The translations under genes and the position numbers were made by a program. The notes beneath the pieces are model-generated. The model was not told the DNA's origin. It ran no database searches and saw nothing but the letters and a program-made list of their open reading frames with translations. A stretch of 47,959 nucleotides of DNA from Candidatus Zixiibacteriota bacterium (GTDB lineage: Bacteria > Zixibacteria > MSB-5A5 > GN15 > FEB-12): positions 1 through 47,959 of the forward strand of contig JAGGTI010000066.1 in the NCBI GenBank assembly GCA_021163775.1, in the 5' to 3' direction. Of the stretch, positions 34,496 through 43,354 are shown piece after piece (the first letter of the stretch is position 1; every line of letters starts with the position of its first letter).

Positions 34496-35953
34496 ATGTA
34501 CCGTAATCTATTGTTTGCGACCGCTCTCTCTCTATTCATATTCGCTTCCTTGCCCGGCGTATCGGGTGCCGCGGTGGAACGAGAAATATCTGTCGTTCGG
34601 GCCGATAATCGTATGAATTTGCCGACAGCGACCGCCATTGAAACTGAGTGTGTGCTATACCGTCATTTTATCGAGGACTCAATACTGGGTTACAGTTCTA
34701 CGTACGAATCAGGGCAGAGAACCGTAACCTATTTTGATCCGGTAGCCTGTGAGCCATCGCCTTACCCATTTGAGATTACCGGATTTTCTTTCACGATGCT
34801 CGACCCCAACGATTCCTTTGACCCGCGCCTATTCAAGTGGCCTGTTCAAATCGATGTAGTGGTATTCGATCTGTATTCGGGCACCGACAGCTGTCTCGGA
34901 CCCGGGGTGGAACTCTATCGCCAGTCGGTGGAATGCGATTCGGCTACCTTCTGCCGACCGGCAGTCGGGCGAGTTGATTTTCTAACAGTGCTGTGTGTTG
35001 AGCGACCCTTCTACATCGGAATCGAATACACCGATCCGGTGCCTGGCCTGTTGCCCTCGATTATGTTCGATATCAGCTCCACTCCGGAGCTGTGTTACCT
35101 GTTTCAATATTATGGAGGTCAGTGGTACGGCTGGTACTATTTTTGGCCCGAACCCCGGCCCGGTTTTCCGTTCTTTTGGGTTCACGGCGAGACCGTGTCA
35201 TTGACCTGTCTACCGGACGCAGATTCTGACGGGGTCCCGGACGCTATGGATAATTGTCCGACAATAACCAACCCTTCTCAGGAGGATACCAACCAAAACG
35301 GTGTAGGTGATGCCTGCGATGATGATGATGATGGCGATGGTATTCTTGATGGTACGGATAATTGCCAATTTGTTGTCAATCCCGGTCAGGCAGACGCTGA
35401 CTTGGATGGCTACGGCGATGTTTGTGACGATGATGATGATAATGACAGTGTTGTTGATGTTGACGATAATTGTCCGTTCACCGATAATCTGAACCAACTC
35501 GACAGTGATGCCGATGGATTAGGTGATGCCTGTGACAACTGTCCCGATCATGCGAATTTGGAGCAATACGATAATGACGGTGATGGGTTGGGTGATGTCT
35601 GCGACGATGATGACGACGATGATACTATTCTCGACCCGTCAGATAATTGCCCGCTGGTCTGGAATCCGGGACAGGAAGATGCCGATTCCGATGGAGTCGG
35701 TGATGCTTGCTCGTGCGTGGGAACGACCGGCAATGTCAATTGCGATCCGCTGGACGAAGTGACCATTGGCGATGTTGCTACGCTGATTGACCACTTGTTC
35801 ATTTCGGGATCGGATTTGTGCTCGATTGAGGAAGCAGATGCCAATCAGTCGGGCGGTGCTATTCCGACCTATGATGACATTACTATAAGTGACATTTCGT
35901 TACTGATTGATCACTTATTCATATCCGGCGTACCGTTGCCGGATTGTCTGTGA
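34496..35953 (+). CDS. secreted thrombospondin type 3 repeat protein with shortened dockerin-like tail
   Basis: GAGGT precedes the ATG, and the signal peptide is LLFATALSLFIFASLPGVSG. Residues 30-235 form an unrecognised globular domain with several Cys. Residues about 240-405 carry five thrombospondin type 3 calcium repeats (DSDGVPDAMDNCP, DADLDGYGDVCDDDDD and similar). The tail (base 35714 on) keeps the two LIDHLFISG helices and DANQSGG but lacks the CCxGRVGDAN lead of the other four tagged proteins. It ends PDCL like them. It faces the orphan gene at 35981 tail to tail with a 27-base gap. It is presumably surface-located. Confidence 0.88.
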   Translation: MYRNLLFATALSLFIFASLPGVSGAAVEREISVVRADNRMNLPTATAIETECVLYRHFIEDSILGYSSTYESGQRTVTYFDPVACEPSPYPFEITGFSFTMLDPNDSFDPRLFKWPVQIDVVVFDLYSGTDSCLGPGVELYRQSVECDSATFCRPAVGRVDFLTVLCVERPFYIGIEYTDPVPGLLPSIMFDISSTPELCYLFQYYGGQWYGWYYFWPEPRPGFPFFWVHGETVSLTCLPDADSDGVPDAMDNCPTITNPSQEDTNQNGVGDACDDDDDGDGILDGTDNCQFVVNPGQADADLDGYGDVCDDDDDNDSVVDVDDNCPFTDNLNQLDSDADGLGDACDNCPDHANLEQYDNDGDGLGDVCDDDDDDDTILDPSDNCPLVWNPGQEDADSDGVGDACSCVGTTGNVNCDPLDEVTIGDVATLIDHLFISGSDLCSIEEADANQSGGAIPTYDDITISDISLLIDHLFISGVPLPDCL

Positions 35954-35980
35954 ATCAGCTGGTTGGTGCGGGTGAATGAA

Positions 35981-36484
35981 TCAGGACTTGACGTTGCGTA
36001 CTACCCGACTCTGATAGCCTTTCTTGCTGTTCAACTCGAGATAGTTGTAGATGGCAATATCGTAGTCTATAAAGCTCACAACATTTGGCACTTCGCGCGA
36101 CACAACAGCCGCTTTTCTCAGACTTGATATTTCGGATCGGATGTCGGTATCAGCCAGGAATTCCGGTTCTCCGGTCTCCATGTACACTATCGCGACAATA
36201 TACCGGTCCAGATAACGGCTATTGGCATACTGTTCCAGGGCACGGATGTGCTTGACTGCTTTCTCCGTTGTTCGAACCAAGTGCATTTTGTAGTCCAGAG
36301 AGACTTTAAACGTTACCAGATACTGGTCAGAACCGAGCGATTTAACCTGCTCGTCACGGGTATGTCGAAACAGTTCGCGCGCCGCGGCCACAGCCTGTTT
36401 TGGTCCGGACGCCTCCAGGAACGTTCGACCGCGGTTCTTGACGAACTCTACGATACCTTCTGAAAAATTAATCTTATAAATCAT
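35981..36484 (-). CDS. conserved-looking hypothetical protein
   Basis: The 167-residue protein is soluble, lacks a signal peptide and is not recognised. It has mixed alpha/beta composition (IYKINFSEGIVEFVKN, YIVAIVYMETGEPEFLADTD) and a basic C-terminus (RVVRNVKS). It follows the M15 peptidase gene on the same strand after about 33 bases, so cotranscription is likely. No ribosome binding site is seen. Instead, an inverted repeat (GCCGAT ... ATCGGC) abuts the start codon. Confidence 0.7.
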   Translation of the reverse strand: MIYKINFSEGIVEFVKNRGRTFLEASGPKQAVAAARELFRHTRDEQVKSLGSDQYLVTFKVSLDYKMHLVRTTEKAVKHIRALEQYANSRYLDRYIVAIVYMETGEPEFLADTDIRSEISSLRKAAVVSREVPNVVSFIDYDIAIYNYLELNSKKGYQSRVVRNVKS

Positions 36485-36485
36485 A

Positions 36486-36506
36486 GCCGATTATTTAATT
36501 ATCGGC
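36486..36506 (-). promoter_or_regulatory. inverted repeat abutting a start codon
   Basis: GCCGAT (36486-36491) and ATCGGC (36501-36506) flank an A/T-only centre, one base from the ATG at 36484. In RNA it would form a hairpin over the translation start; in DNA it could be an operator. No alternative ribosome binding site is visible. Confidence 0.45.
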
Positions 36507-36517
36507 CAATTCGGAGT

Positions 36518-37135
36518 CTACTTGATAGATAAAGAATCTGTCACCGGAAGGTAAGTCCAGTGCCAGGATTCCCAGGTTAGGGGTGCCTTGGGGTCTTGGG
36601 GCAGAGTCTCGTAGAAACCAAATTCAGCGGCATGTGCCACAAGCCAGAGGTAGGTTTCAGTGAAGGCAAACCGGGCTTCCGAGGGGCAGAGATCAATCGC
36701 CCGGCCGGTATGGTGCTCGGAATAGCCGGGAGGAGCCACCGAGTTGAGGACTTTATCGAAACTATCCCCGGCGGCCATCCGATTCCGAATAATACGCCGC
36801 TGAAATGACAATGACCGCCAGCCTGAGTCAGCCAGCAACACTACCGAATCCTCCAGCGCAGTCGCCGCCATATTTACGAATGCTTCACGGGTAACGGGAA
36901 GCACGTAGATTCGATAATCTTCGTAAGTCAATTCCTGCGGAAGTTGCACCAGCTGTTCCGGTTTGGCTATTGCTGTGGAGTCAAGCACCCGACCGCACCA
37001 GAGTTCGGTTACGGAGTATTCAACCGAATCGATAATAACTGTTTCGTCACAGGCATAAGCTTGGTCCCAGAACAACCCCACTGACAACAGGATTAACACC
37101 GCTAACATAAATGAGAATTTGAGTTGTGTCTTCAT
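36518..37135 (-). CDS. M15B-family D-Ala-D-Ala carboxypeptidase (VanY-like), exported
   Basis: The start at 37135 is chosen because MKTQLKFSFMLAVLILLSVG is a clean signal peptide; the longer ORF from 37225 adds an unlikely leader. The peptidase has the M15 zinc signatures SEHHTGRAIDL (His and Asp ligands) and WESWHWTYLP (catalytic Glu and third ligand His). It should trim D-Ala-D-Ala from peptidoglycan stem peptides in the periplasm. A short unrecognised N-terminal region (residues about 30-100) precedes the domain. Confidence 0.88.
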   Translation of the reverse strand: MKTQLKFSFMLAVLILLSVGLFWDQAYACDETVIIDSVEYSVTELWCGRVLDSTAIAKPEQLVQLPQELTYEDYRIYVLPVTREAFVNMAATALEDSVVLLADSGWRSLSFQRRIIRNRMAAGDSFDKVLNSVAPPGYSEHHTGRAIDLCPSEARFAFTETYLWLVAHAAEFGFYETLPQDPKAPLTWESWHWTYLPVTDSLSIK

Positions 37136-37240
37136 CCATTCAAGAATACTTATGTAAGTTGAGAAAGCAAACAATGTTATTAGTGTGGTGTCGGGCGAAC
37201 CTGTCTCCGAATTCGCCATTAGCAAGTGCCCGGTAGCAGG

Positions 37241-37381
37241 GCAGAACCCTTTAGCGGTTCTGCCGTCAATGTCGGAACCGCAAGGGGTTCCGACCTACTC
37301 TTTCAGAGGAAAATGGCTAATTCAGTTCTTGTAGGTCGAGTTCACGAGTCCCGACGTGGGCGGGACGAGCAACCCGACATC
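37241..37381. repeat. intergenic palindromic repeat cluster, second locus
   Basis: GGCAGAACC (37240-37248) pairs with GGTTCTGCC (37255-37263). GTCGGAACC pairs with GGTTCCGAC at 37271-37294, ending CCGACCTAC at 37290-37298. The segment around TTAGCGGTTCTGCCGTCAAT matches 5426-5444. A second unit, GTAGGTCGAGTTCACGAGTC (37331-37350) through CGAGCAACCCGACAT, closely matches units at 43040 and 43182. The remaining 37382-37700 shows no gene I can support. Confidence 0.75.
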
Positions 37382-37701
37382 CGAACTATCGTTTTGTTGA
37401 TGTTCGTACACATCTGGAACCGATTTTCTCCCGAAATTCCATTCCCAGAAGAATCATCAGCGTATGTAGTCTGGTTGCCAAGTGCGGATTTGCAGGTAGT
37501 ACTTGGAAATTGATATCCTTTCGGATCGCGAAAGGTTTGGTACTCCGTAGTCAATATACTCTCTTGTCACGTTTTGTCCAGAGATAAGTCGATTTCGTGC
37601 CTGTCTGAATCTCATTTGCAACAGTTTGCCACAGTCTCGATTATATCTTGTAACTCGTTGTGTGGCAGTTAAGTGCGAAGCGTCGCCAGGCTTGTTTTTT
37701 G

Positions 37702-37730
37702 TTGCTTTTGGTACTCTTCCGGCGTATCTT
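37702..37730 (+). promoter_or_regulatory. possible gyrA promoter
   Basis: TTGCTT (37702-37707) is followed after 17 bases by TATCTT (37725-37730). It lies 50 bases before the gyrA start, and GAAGGA at 37767-37772 is the ribosome binding site. Confidence 0.45.
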
Positions 37731-37779
37731 TTTAATCTGTTAGAATGACCAGAAACGACTGTTACCGAAGGACCGATAG

Positions 37780-40206
37780 ATGAATCTTGAGCGCCAACGC
37801 ATTGAAACAATCTTCCTTGAAGAGGAGATGAAATCCTCTTATCTCGACTACTCGATGTCGGTTATTACTAACCGCGCTTTGCCCGATATTCGCGATGGAC
37901 TCAAGCCGTCCAACCGGCGTATCCTGGTCGCTATGAACGATCTTGGTTTGGCCCCCGGTAAAGCGTTTAGAAAATGTGCCAAGATCGCCGGTGATACTTC
38001 AGGTAACTACCATCCACACGGTGAGCAGGTTGTGTATCCGACTCTGGTTCGGATGGCGCAGGATTTCAACATGCGCTACCCGCTTGTCGATGGACAAGGA
38101 AACTTCGGTTCGATTGATGGCGACGGTGCCGCCGCTATGCGTTACACTGAAGCTCGCCTGACCCCGATAGCGATGGAACTCCTGGCCGATCTCGACAAAG
38201 AGACGGTCGATTTCATGGATAACTACGACGCCACCATGCAGGAACCAGTGGTGTTGCCAGGTCGGTTCCCGAACATGATCTGCAATGGGGCGACCGGTAT
38301 CGCAGTGGGGATGGCGACCAATATTCCGCCACAGAACCTGAGCGAAATTGCCGAGGCAATAGCCCGAGTTATCGATGATCCAAAATGTACTAACGAAGAT
38401 TTGCTGGAAATCGTTCCCGGTCCTGATTTTCCAACCGGTGGCATCATCAACGGCCACGAAGGAATCCGTCAGGCTTATACCACTGGTAAAGGTCATATCC
38501 CTGTTCGTGCCCGCGCCATCGTAGAGCATATGCGCAATGGCAAGGAAGCTATTGTTGTTACCGAACTGCCTTTCCAGGTCAATAAATCAAATCTCCTGGA
38601 GAAAATTGCTGACCTGGTCCATGATAAGAAGATTGAGGGTATCTCTGATTTGCGCGACGAGTCCGACCGTGATGGTATGCGGATTGTTATCGAACTCAAG
38701 CGCGATGTTCAAGCTGATGTGATTCTCAATCAACTGTATCAACACACTACTATGCAGACGACGTTTTCGGTGACGATGCTCGGTCTTGATAAAGGTGTGC
38801 CGAAGTTGATGACTCTCAAGGAACTTCTGGTCGCTTTTGTCGAACACCGCCACGAAGTGGTAGTTCGACGCACTAAGTACTTGAAGAGGAAGGCTGAAGA
38901 GCGGGCGCATATTCTTGAAGGTTACAAAATCGCCCTTGATCATATTGATGAAGTCATCAAGCTGATCAGGAGTTCCAAAGATACTCCTACAGCGCGAACC
39001 GGCTTGATAAAGAAATTCAAGCTGTCTGAGATTCAGGCTAACGCCATTCTCGATATGCGGCTGGCCCGTCTCACCGGTCTGGAACGCCAGAAGATCGAAG
39101 AAGAGTACCTGGAACTGATCAAAAAGATCGCTCAGTATAGGGGCATTCTCGATTCCAAGGCGCGTCGGATGCGAATCATTAAAGACGAAACTGCCGAGTT
39201 GGAACGGAAATTTGGCGATGAGCGTCGGACTGAGATTCAGGATGCGGCCGAAGAGTTGTCGGTGGAAGATCTGATCGCTGAAGAAGATGTCGTTATGACG
39301 ATTTCACACCTCGGCTATGTCAAACGGTTGTCAGTCACCGCCTACCGCAAACAGCAACGAGGTGGGCGTGGGGTCAAAGGTATTGCCACCAAAGAAGAAG
39401 ACTTCGCCGAACATATTTTTGTAGCCTCCACCCATGATTACATCCTCTTTTTCTCCGATCAGGGTCGTTGTTACTGGGTAAAAGTGCATGAGATTCCTAT
39501 CGGTGGCAAACTGGCCAAAGGAAAACCTATTGTCAACCTGTGTCAAATGGATAAGAAAGAACGGGTGGCCGGATTTGTCAGGGCGCGATCGTTCGCCGAA
39601 GAGAAATACGTGGTAATGGCAACCCGTCAGGGCGTGATTAAGAAAACTTTGCTTGAGGCTTTCTCTCATCCACGCAAGGCGGGTGTCGCGGCGATGACGA
39701 TAAACGGCCACGATGATGAACTAATCGAAGCCGCTATCACTGATGGTACTTATGAAATCGTCCTGGCCACCCGCAAGGGTATGGCTATTCGATTCCCCGA
39801 GGATAAAGTCCGGTCAATGGGCCGCACCGCCTATGGTGTGAAAGGGATCAATATTGCTAAAGACGACTACGTTATCGGTATGGTCGCGGTTGGCCGTGAC
39901 AGCTCCCTTCTGGTTGTCACCGAAAACGGTTACGGTAAGCGGACTTCCATTGAAGACTACCGGATGACCAACCGGGGCGGTAAAGGGATTATCAACATCA
40001 AGACCACGGAGCGCAACGGCAATGTGGTGGCTATCAAAGAAGTCCTCGACTCTGATGAGTTAATTCTTATCACCAAGCAGGGTATCGCCAACCGTCAGGC
40101 GGTCGAGCAGATCAAGGTTATCGGTCGCAACACCCAGGGGGTGAGGCTGATAAATCTTGGTGAAGGTGATTTGGTGACTGATGTTGCCCGCGTGGTGCAG
40201 GAATAG
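37780..40206 (+). CDS. gyrA: DNA gyrase subunit A
   Basis: The 808-residue protein is full length for GyrA without the variable acidic tail. The winged-helix and tower domains contain the active-site Tyr122 in [10 protein letters not shown], and numbering matches E. coli GyrA exactly here. The C-terminal pinwheel domain carries the GyrA box ([10 protein letters not shown]) that separates gyrase from topoisomerase IV. GyrA and GyrB introduce negative supercoils; gyrB is not in this window. In the quinolone region [15 protein letters not shown], Ser83 is replaced by Gln and Asp87 by Pro. The start has a good GAAGGA site. Confidence 0.97.
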   Translation: MNLERQRIETIFLEEEMKSSYLDYSMSVITNRALPDIRDGLKPSNRRILVAMNDLGLAPGKAFRKCAKIAGDTSGNYHPHGEQVVYPTLVRMAQDFNMRYPLVDGQGNFGSIDGDGAAAMRYTEARLTPIAMELLADLDKETVDFMDNYDATMQEPVVLPGRFPNMICNGATGIAVGMATNIPPQNLSEIAEAIARVIDDPKCTNEDLLEIVPGPDFPTGGIINGHEGIRQAYTTGKGHIPVRARAIVEHMRNGKEAIVVTELPFQVNKSNLLEKIADLVHDKKIEGISDLRDESDRDGMRIVIELKRDVQADVILNQLYQHTTMQTTFSVTMLGLDKGVPKLMTLKELLVAFVEHRHEVVVRRTKYLKRKAEERAHILEGYKIALDHIDEVIKLIRSSKDTPTARTGLIKKFKLSEIQANAILDMRLARLTGLERQKIEEEYLELIKKIAQYRGILDSKARRMRIIKDETAELERKFGDERRTEIQDAAEELSVEDLIAEEDVVMTISHLGYVKRLSVTAYRKQQRGGRGVKGIATKEEDFAEHIFVASTHDYILFFSDQGRCYWVKVHEIPIGGKLAKGKPIVNLCQMDKKERVAGFVRARSFAEEKYVVMATRQGVIKKTLLEAFSHPRKAGVAAMTINGHDDELIEAAITDGTYEIVLATRKGMAIRFPEDKVRSMGRTAYGVKGINIAKDDYVIGMVAVGRDSSLLVVTENGYGKRTSIEDYRMTNRGGKGIINIKTTERNGNVVAIKEVLDSDELILITKQGIANRQAVEQIKVIGRNTQGVRLINLGEGDLVTDVARVVQE

Positions 40207-40227
40207 ACTGTGGTAACAGGCAGTACG

Positions 40228-40701
40228 TCAGTTGTCGAACTTAAGTGCAACGTTGAAAGTCAGTTCCTTTTCATTGGTTGAGTAGTCCAACCAAAGGACA
40301 ACGTCTTTATTGGACAATTGGGAAGCTATGATTCCCATAGCATCTGCAAACAGATCTCGCTGGGAAAATCCGATACCGCGCTGGTCTTGCCAAGCCTCAT
40401 ACATGAAGCCGGCCGTGAACGATATAACCGGCCCCATCACTTTGATCCCAGGGAGTGGCAGGCACTTGCTGAACTCGTTGAGTAGGGCAGAGCCGTAGTA
40501 GTGCTGGGCTTTGTCCGGGACGGCGAACGAGTAACCATGCTCGTTGGACTGATAGTACCAGGGATCATAGCTCGGTAGGTCGAAAGCAACTGAGCTTGAG
40601 GGCGACAGCATCAGAATCAACAGGACAAGGATTATCATCAGGCCGGTCGCTTTGGCAGGCCGAGTGACGATTGCGGATAATGTAATAAAAAATGGTTCCA
40701 T
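40228..40701 (-). CDS. YfiM/DUF2279-like exported protein
   Basis: The 157-residue protein has an export signal (MIILVLLILMLSPSSSVA). Short motifs follow (PDKAQHYYGSALL, YEAWQDQRGIGFSQRDLFADAMGI) that resemble the DKxxH ... GxSxxDLxADxxG pattern of YfiM/DUF2279-type envelope proteins. The function of that family is poorly known. The start may be 40701 or the internal Met at 40638. It converges on gyrA with a 21-base gap, so it is not in the gyrA operon. Confidence 0.65.
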   Translation of the reverse strand: MEPFFITLSAIVTRPAKATGLMIILVLLILMLSPSSSVAFDLPSYDPWYYQSNEHGYSFAVPDKAQHYYGSALLNEFSKCLPLPGIKVMGPVISFTAGFMYEAWQDQRGIGFSQRDLFADAMGIIASQLSNKDVVLWLDYSTNEKELTFNVALKFDN

Positions 40702-40823
40702 AGCCCGGTACTGTTCAAATACTATGCCCAGCGGTAATCAGCGGGAAGGTTTCGTAATCTATTGTCAGACAACAAGTATGAGATGTGCATCACTGTGCAC
40801 CCTCCGAACCTGACGGAACAATT

Positions 40824-40837
40824 TGTGAAACATCACA
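40824..40837. promoter_or_regulatory. TGTGA-N4-TCACA palindrome
   Basis: A 14-base palindrome TGTGA AACA TCACA lies in the 40702-41158 gap. It resembles CRP/FNR-family operators, but the 4-base spacer differs from the E. coli CRP site, and no regulated gene is close. Weak call. Confidence 0.25.
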
Positions 40838-40949
40838 ACCGATCTGCGATTTTAGGCAAGTCCCGACTGTTACTGGGTTTGTGGGCATTTCATAGCATGT
40901 AGTTACTGCAGGTTCTGCCAATCCGCTCTTGGTTTATGCGGTCGCAGAC

Positions 40950-41066
40950 AGAACACCACGGCTTTAGCCGTGGATGAATGAGCATACCTCGTCTTTGCGT
41001 TAGCAGAGGTGAGGTCGATTCAAATGAATCGTAACAGCTAGGACCCCGGGTTTACCCGGGGGTATC
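40950..41066 (+). mobile_element. IS200/IS605-like or omega-RNA-like relic without transposase
   Basis: Two hairpins with perfect 7-bp stems and identical TTTA loops flank the segment: CCACGGC-TTTA-GCCGTGG (40956-40973) and CCCCGGG-TTTA-CCCGGGG (41044-41061). A smaller hairpin, GATTC-AAAT-GAATC, lies between them at 41017-41030. Hairpins of the GGCTTTAGCC kind are typical of IS200/IS605 ends and TnpB-associated omega RNAs. No tnpA or tnpB reading frame is present, so this would be a non-autonomous element or a leftover. The rest of the gap (40702-40949) holds only a weak palindrome. Confidence 0.45.
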
Positions 41067-41158
41067 TATGTTTGCTTACGTTTCCCAATACACAGTTGCC
41101 CCGATTTTGAGGTCTGTCTATATTGCAATCCTAATGTAGGCTGATTGGAGATTATTCT

Positions 41159-42142
41159 GTGGTGACCTCAAGGGTCGCCGTTTGTTTACTTATGCCGTAC
41201 GCAGGTGAGTTCTCCGCTTTGGCGACCGCTGTATGTTGGTCGTTTACCGCTATCTTTTTTTCTGAAGCCGGACGCCGGATCGGATCGTTTCGAGTTAACT
41301 CTATTCGGCTTCTGTTTGCGGTAGCGATCTACACTATCGTGCTGTTGCTCACCACTGGTCGCATATTCCCCGAAGACCTGAATCGTGACCAGGCACTCAT
41401 TCTGGCCTTGTCCGGTTTGATCGGTTTGGTTATTGGTGATGGTTGTGGTTTCAAAGCGCTGGTGATGATCGGTCCTCGCCTGACAACGCTTCTCTGGGGT
41501 ACTGCGCCGATTATGGCTGTAGCCATCGCCTGGTTGTTCTTAGGCGAACAGCTTAACTTGGTGCATATGTCCGGTGTTGCTGTCACAATTGTCGGCGTGA
41601 GTTGGGTAGTCTCCGAACGACGCTTCAAAAATCAGAATAATTTTAATCTGTCTGCAGACCATCCTGATTCCGGCACACTGACAAAAGGTGTCCTGCTTGG
41701 TCTGATGGCCGCTTTTGGTCAGGCCGCCGGGTTGGTGCTCTCAAAGTACGCTATGCTAAACGCCGGAGGTACGCTTGATGCACTACCCGCTTCGTTTTTG
41801 CGGATGTTGTCATCGGCGATTATGATCTGGCTGTTCGCCGCCCTGCGCGGCAAGCTGATTGATACTTTGCGCGGTTTGCGCCATACTCCCGCTATGTTCT
41901 ATGCCCTGGGTGGGGCAGTGTTCGGTCCATTCTTAGGTGTCTGGACATCGCTCATCGCTGTTGCTTCCATTCCGGCCGGGATCGCCGCTACGCTCAACGC
42001 CACAACGCCGATCTGGATCATTCCCAATGTGATTATGTTTTACAAAGAAAGGGTATCGCTCCGCGCTGTTTTCGGTGCTATCATCGCCGTGGTAGGGGTA
42101 GCGATTCTGTTTTTGGCAAATGAAATATCTGGACTATTCTAA
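41159..42142 (+). CDS. EamA/DMT-family transporter
   Basis: The 327-residue protein has about ten membrane segments in two EamA repeats (GEFSALATAVCWSFTAIFFSEAG and GVLLGLMAAFGQAAGLVLSKYA). It is a secondary exporter of small metabolites; the substrate is unknown. The GTG start at 41159 has GGAG eight bases upstream; ATG 41192 is an alternative. The 3-prime end overlaps the next gene by 23 bases, suggesting cotranscription. Confidence 0.9.
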   Translation: MVTSRVAVCLLMPYAGEFSALATAVCWSFTAIFFSEAGRRIGSFRVNSIRLLFAVAIYTIVLLLTTGRIFPEDLNRDQALILALSGLIGLVIGDGCGFKALVMIGPRLTTLLWGTAPIMAVAIAWLFLGEQLNLVHMSGVAVTIVGVSWVVSERRFKNQNNFNLSADHPDSGTLTKGVLLGLMAAFGQAAGLVLSKYAMLNAGGTLDALPASFLRMLSSAIMIWLFAALRGKLIDTLRGLRHTPAMFYALGGAVFGPFLGVWTSLIAVASIPAGIAATLNATTPIWIIPNVIMFYKERVSLRAVFGAIIAVVGVAILFLANEISGLF

Positions 42143-43043
42143 ACTGGCCGCCTTCCGAGCGCAATACTATCCCGATGAGAATGCAACGGACTATGTTGAT
42201 GTTCGATACTTTTTTGGTCCCGATGCGCTGAACCCGGCGACGATCTCAATCAGATACAATCATGATCCGTTTGTCTTGTCCGACCCGGTCATTGATAGTT
42301 TCGCCAGAGAAGTTAGCGATCAGATGCGATCGGAAGGCCGCCTGCATGACGGCCCCCCGGTTATGAAATTGGTCACCTACGATTTTGACAGCCAGTCGCC
42401 TCACCTGGGCGTGCAACCGACCGACTACGCCCTTCAGGCGGGAACCTGTTTTGCTCTCGATTTTCCTCATCGGTTCTTTCATAATTATGGTGGGACCCTT
42501 CGTGACTATTACCGACAGGACTGTACAACTCCGACAGTCGACAACAACCCGTTGGCAATTTGTCTTGGAGTGTGTGGCTGTCTAATCGTGGAAGATAATG
42601 GACAGAAGTATTTGTTGGCGGTGAAACGTTCGGGTCATCTCGCTTCGCTGGAGAACACGATTGGGCCATCCGTGGCGGGAGTGGTCGACTATTCGTCCGT
42701 CCATACTAATCTCGCCGAACTGAACGAGTCTGCCCTCGGTTTGGAAATCGAAGAAGAACTGTTCCTCAAGCGCGAAGAGTTTGCAATTGTTCCGCTTGCC
42801 TGGGCGATCGAGCTATTCCGAGGTGAACGCCCGCAACTATTCAGCTTGATCCGGACGAATTTGAATCGCCGGTCAATTCAGATTAGATTAGAATCAATCC
42901 CGCAGAATAGGCGTGAATTCGAGAGCTTTGAGTTTGTTCCGTTGGATGATTCTTATGTTTTAGATTTTTCACATCTGAAAGCGTTCAATTACGAAGCCCG
43001 CATGAATGTGATGTTGATGCGTAAGTACCTGACAGTTTCGTAG
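42120..43043 (+). CDS. hypothetical protein with possible Nudix-like C-terminal fold
   Basis: The 307-residue soluble protein is not firmly recognised. Residues about 155-270 (LGVCGCLIVEDNGQKYLLAVKRSG then GPSVAGVVDY ... ALGLEIEEELFL) follow the order of a Nudix domain: a beta strand, a glycine-containing loop and an EIEEEL helix. The strict Nudix box GX5EX7REUXEE is not complete, so catalysis is doubtful. The gene begins inside the EamA transporter gene and has only a weak ribosome binding site, which suggests translational coupling. Confidence 0.7.
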   Translation: MKYLDYSKLAAFRAQYYPDENATDYVDVRYFFGPDALNPATISIRYNHDPFVLSDPVIDSFAREVSDQMRSEGRLHDGPPVMKLVTYDFDSQSPHLGVQPTDYALQAGTCFALDFPHRFFHNYGGTLRDYYRQDCTTPTVDNNPLAICLGVCGCLIVEDNGQKYLLAVKRSGHLASLENTIGPSVAGVVDYSSVHTNLAELNESALGLEIEEELFLKREEFAIVPLAWAIELFRGERPQLFSLIRTNLNRRSIQIRLESIPQNRREFESFEFVPLDDSYVLDFSHLKAFNYEARMNVMLMRKYLTVS

Positions 43044-43233
43044 GTCGGATTCACGAGTCGTGAGCGGAGCAATCGACGAGCAACCCGACTCTTTTTTGTT
43101 CTAAAGGAGAATTGTCGGGTCTCTCGCTCAAATGGTTGTTGCTCGAACCCGACCTACAAATCTTTGTCATTCCCGAGGTATGTAGGTCGGCGTTCCGAAG
43201 TCCCGACTCTGACGGGACGGAGAAACCCGACAT
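43040..43233. repeat. intergenic palindromic repeat cluster, third locus
   Basis: GTAGGTCGG (43040-43048) pairs perfectly with CCGACCTAC (43149-43157), enclosing a 118-base cassette. The cassette contains TTCACGAGTC and CGAGCAACCCGAC as at 37331. A second unit, GTAGGTCGG to AACCCGACAT, lies at 43182-43233 with an internal hairpin GTCCCG/CGGGAC. The remaining gap to 43354 has an AGAGACC/GGTCTCT inverted repeat and a fragment (GCGGCAGATG ... CGTTTG) resembling 18721-18740. The small ORFs here are repeat translations. Confidence 0.75.
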
Positions 43234-43354
43234 ATTGTGGGCGGCAGATGCCCTCGTTTGCTCCCCACGGGACCCGCTCTGCAAGATCTTCGTGGAGGGT
43301 GACAGAGAGACCCCGCAGAACAGACCCATATCGCTCGCAGAATAGGTCTCTGCT

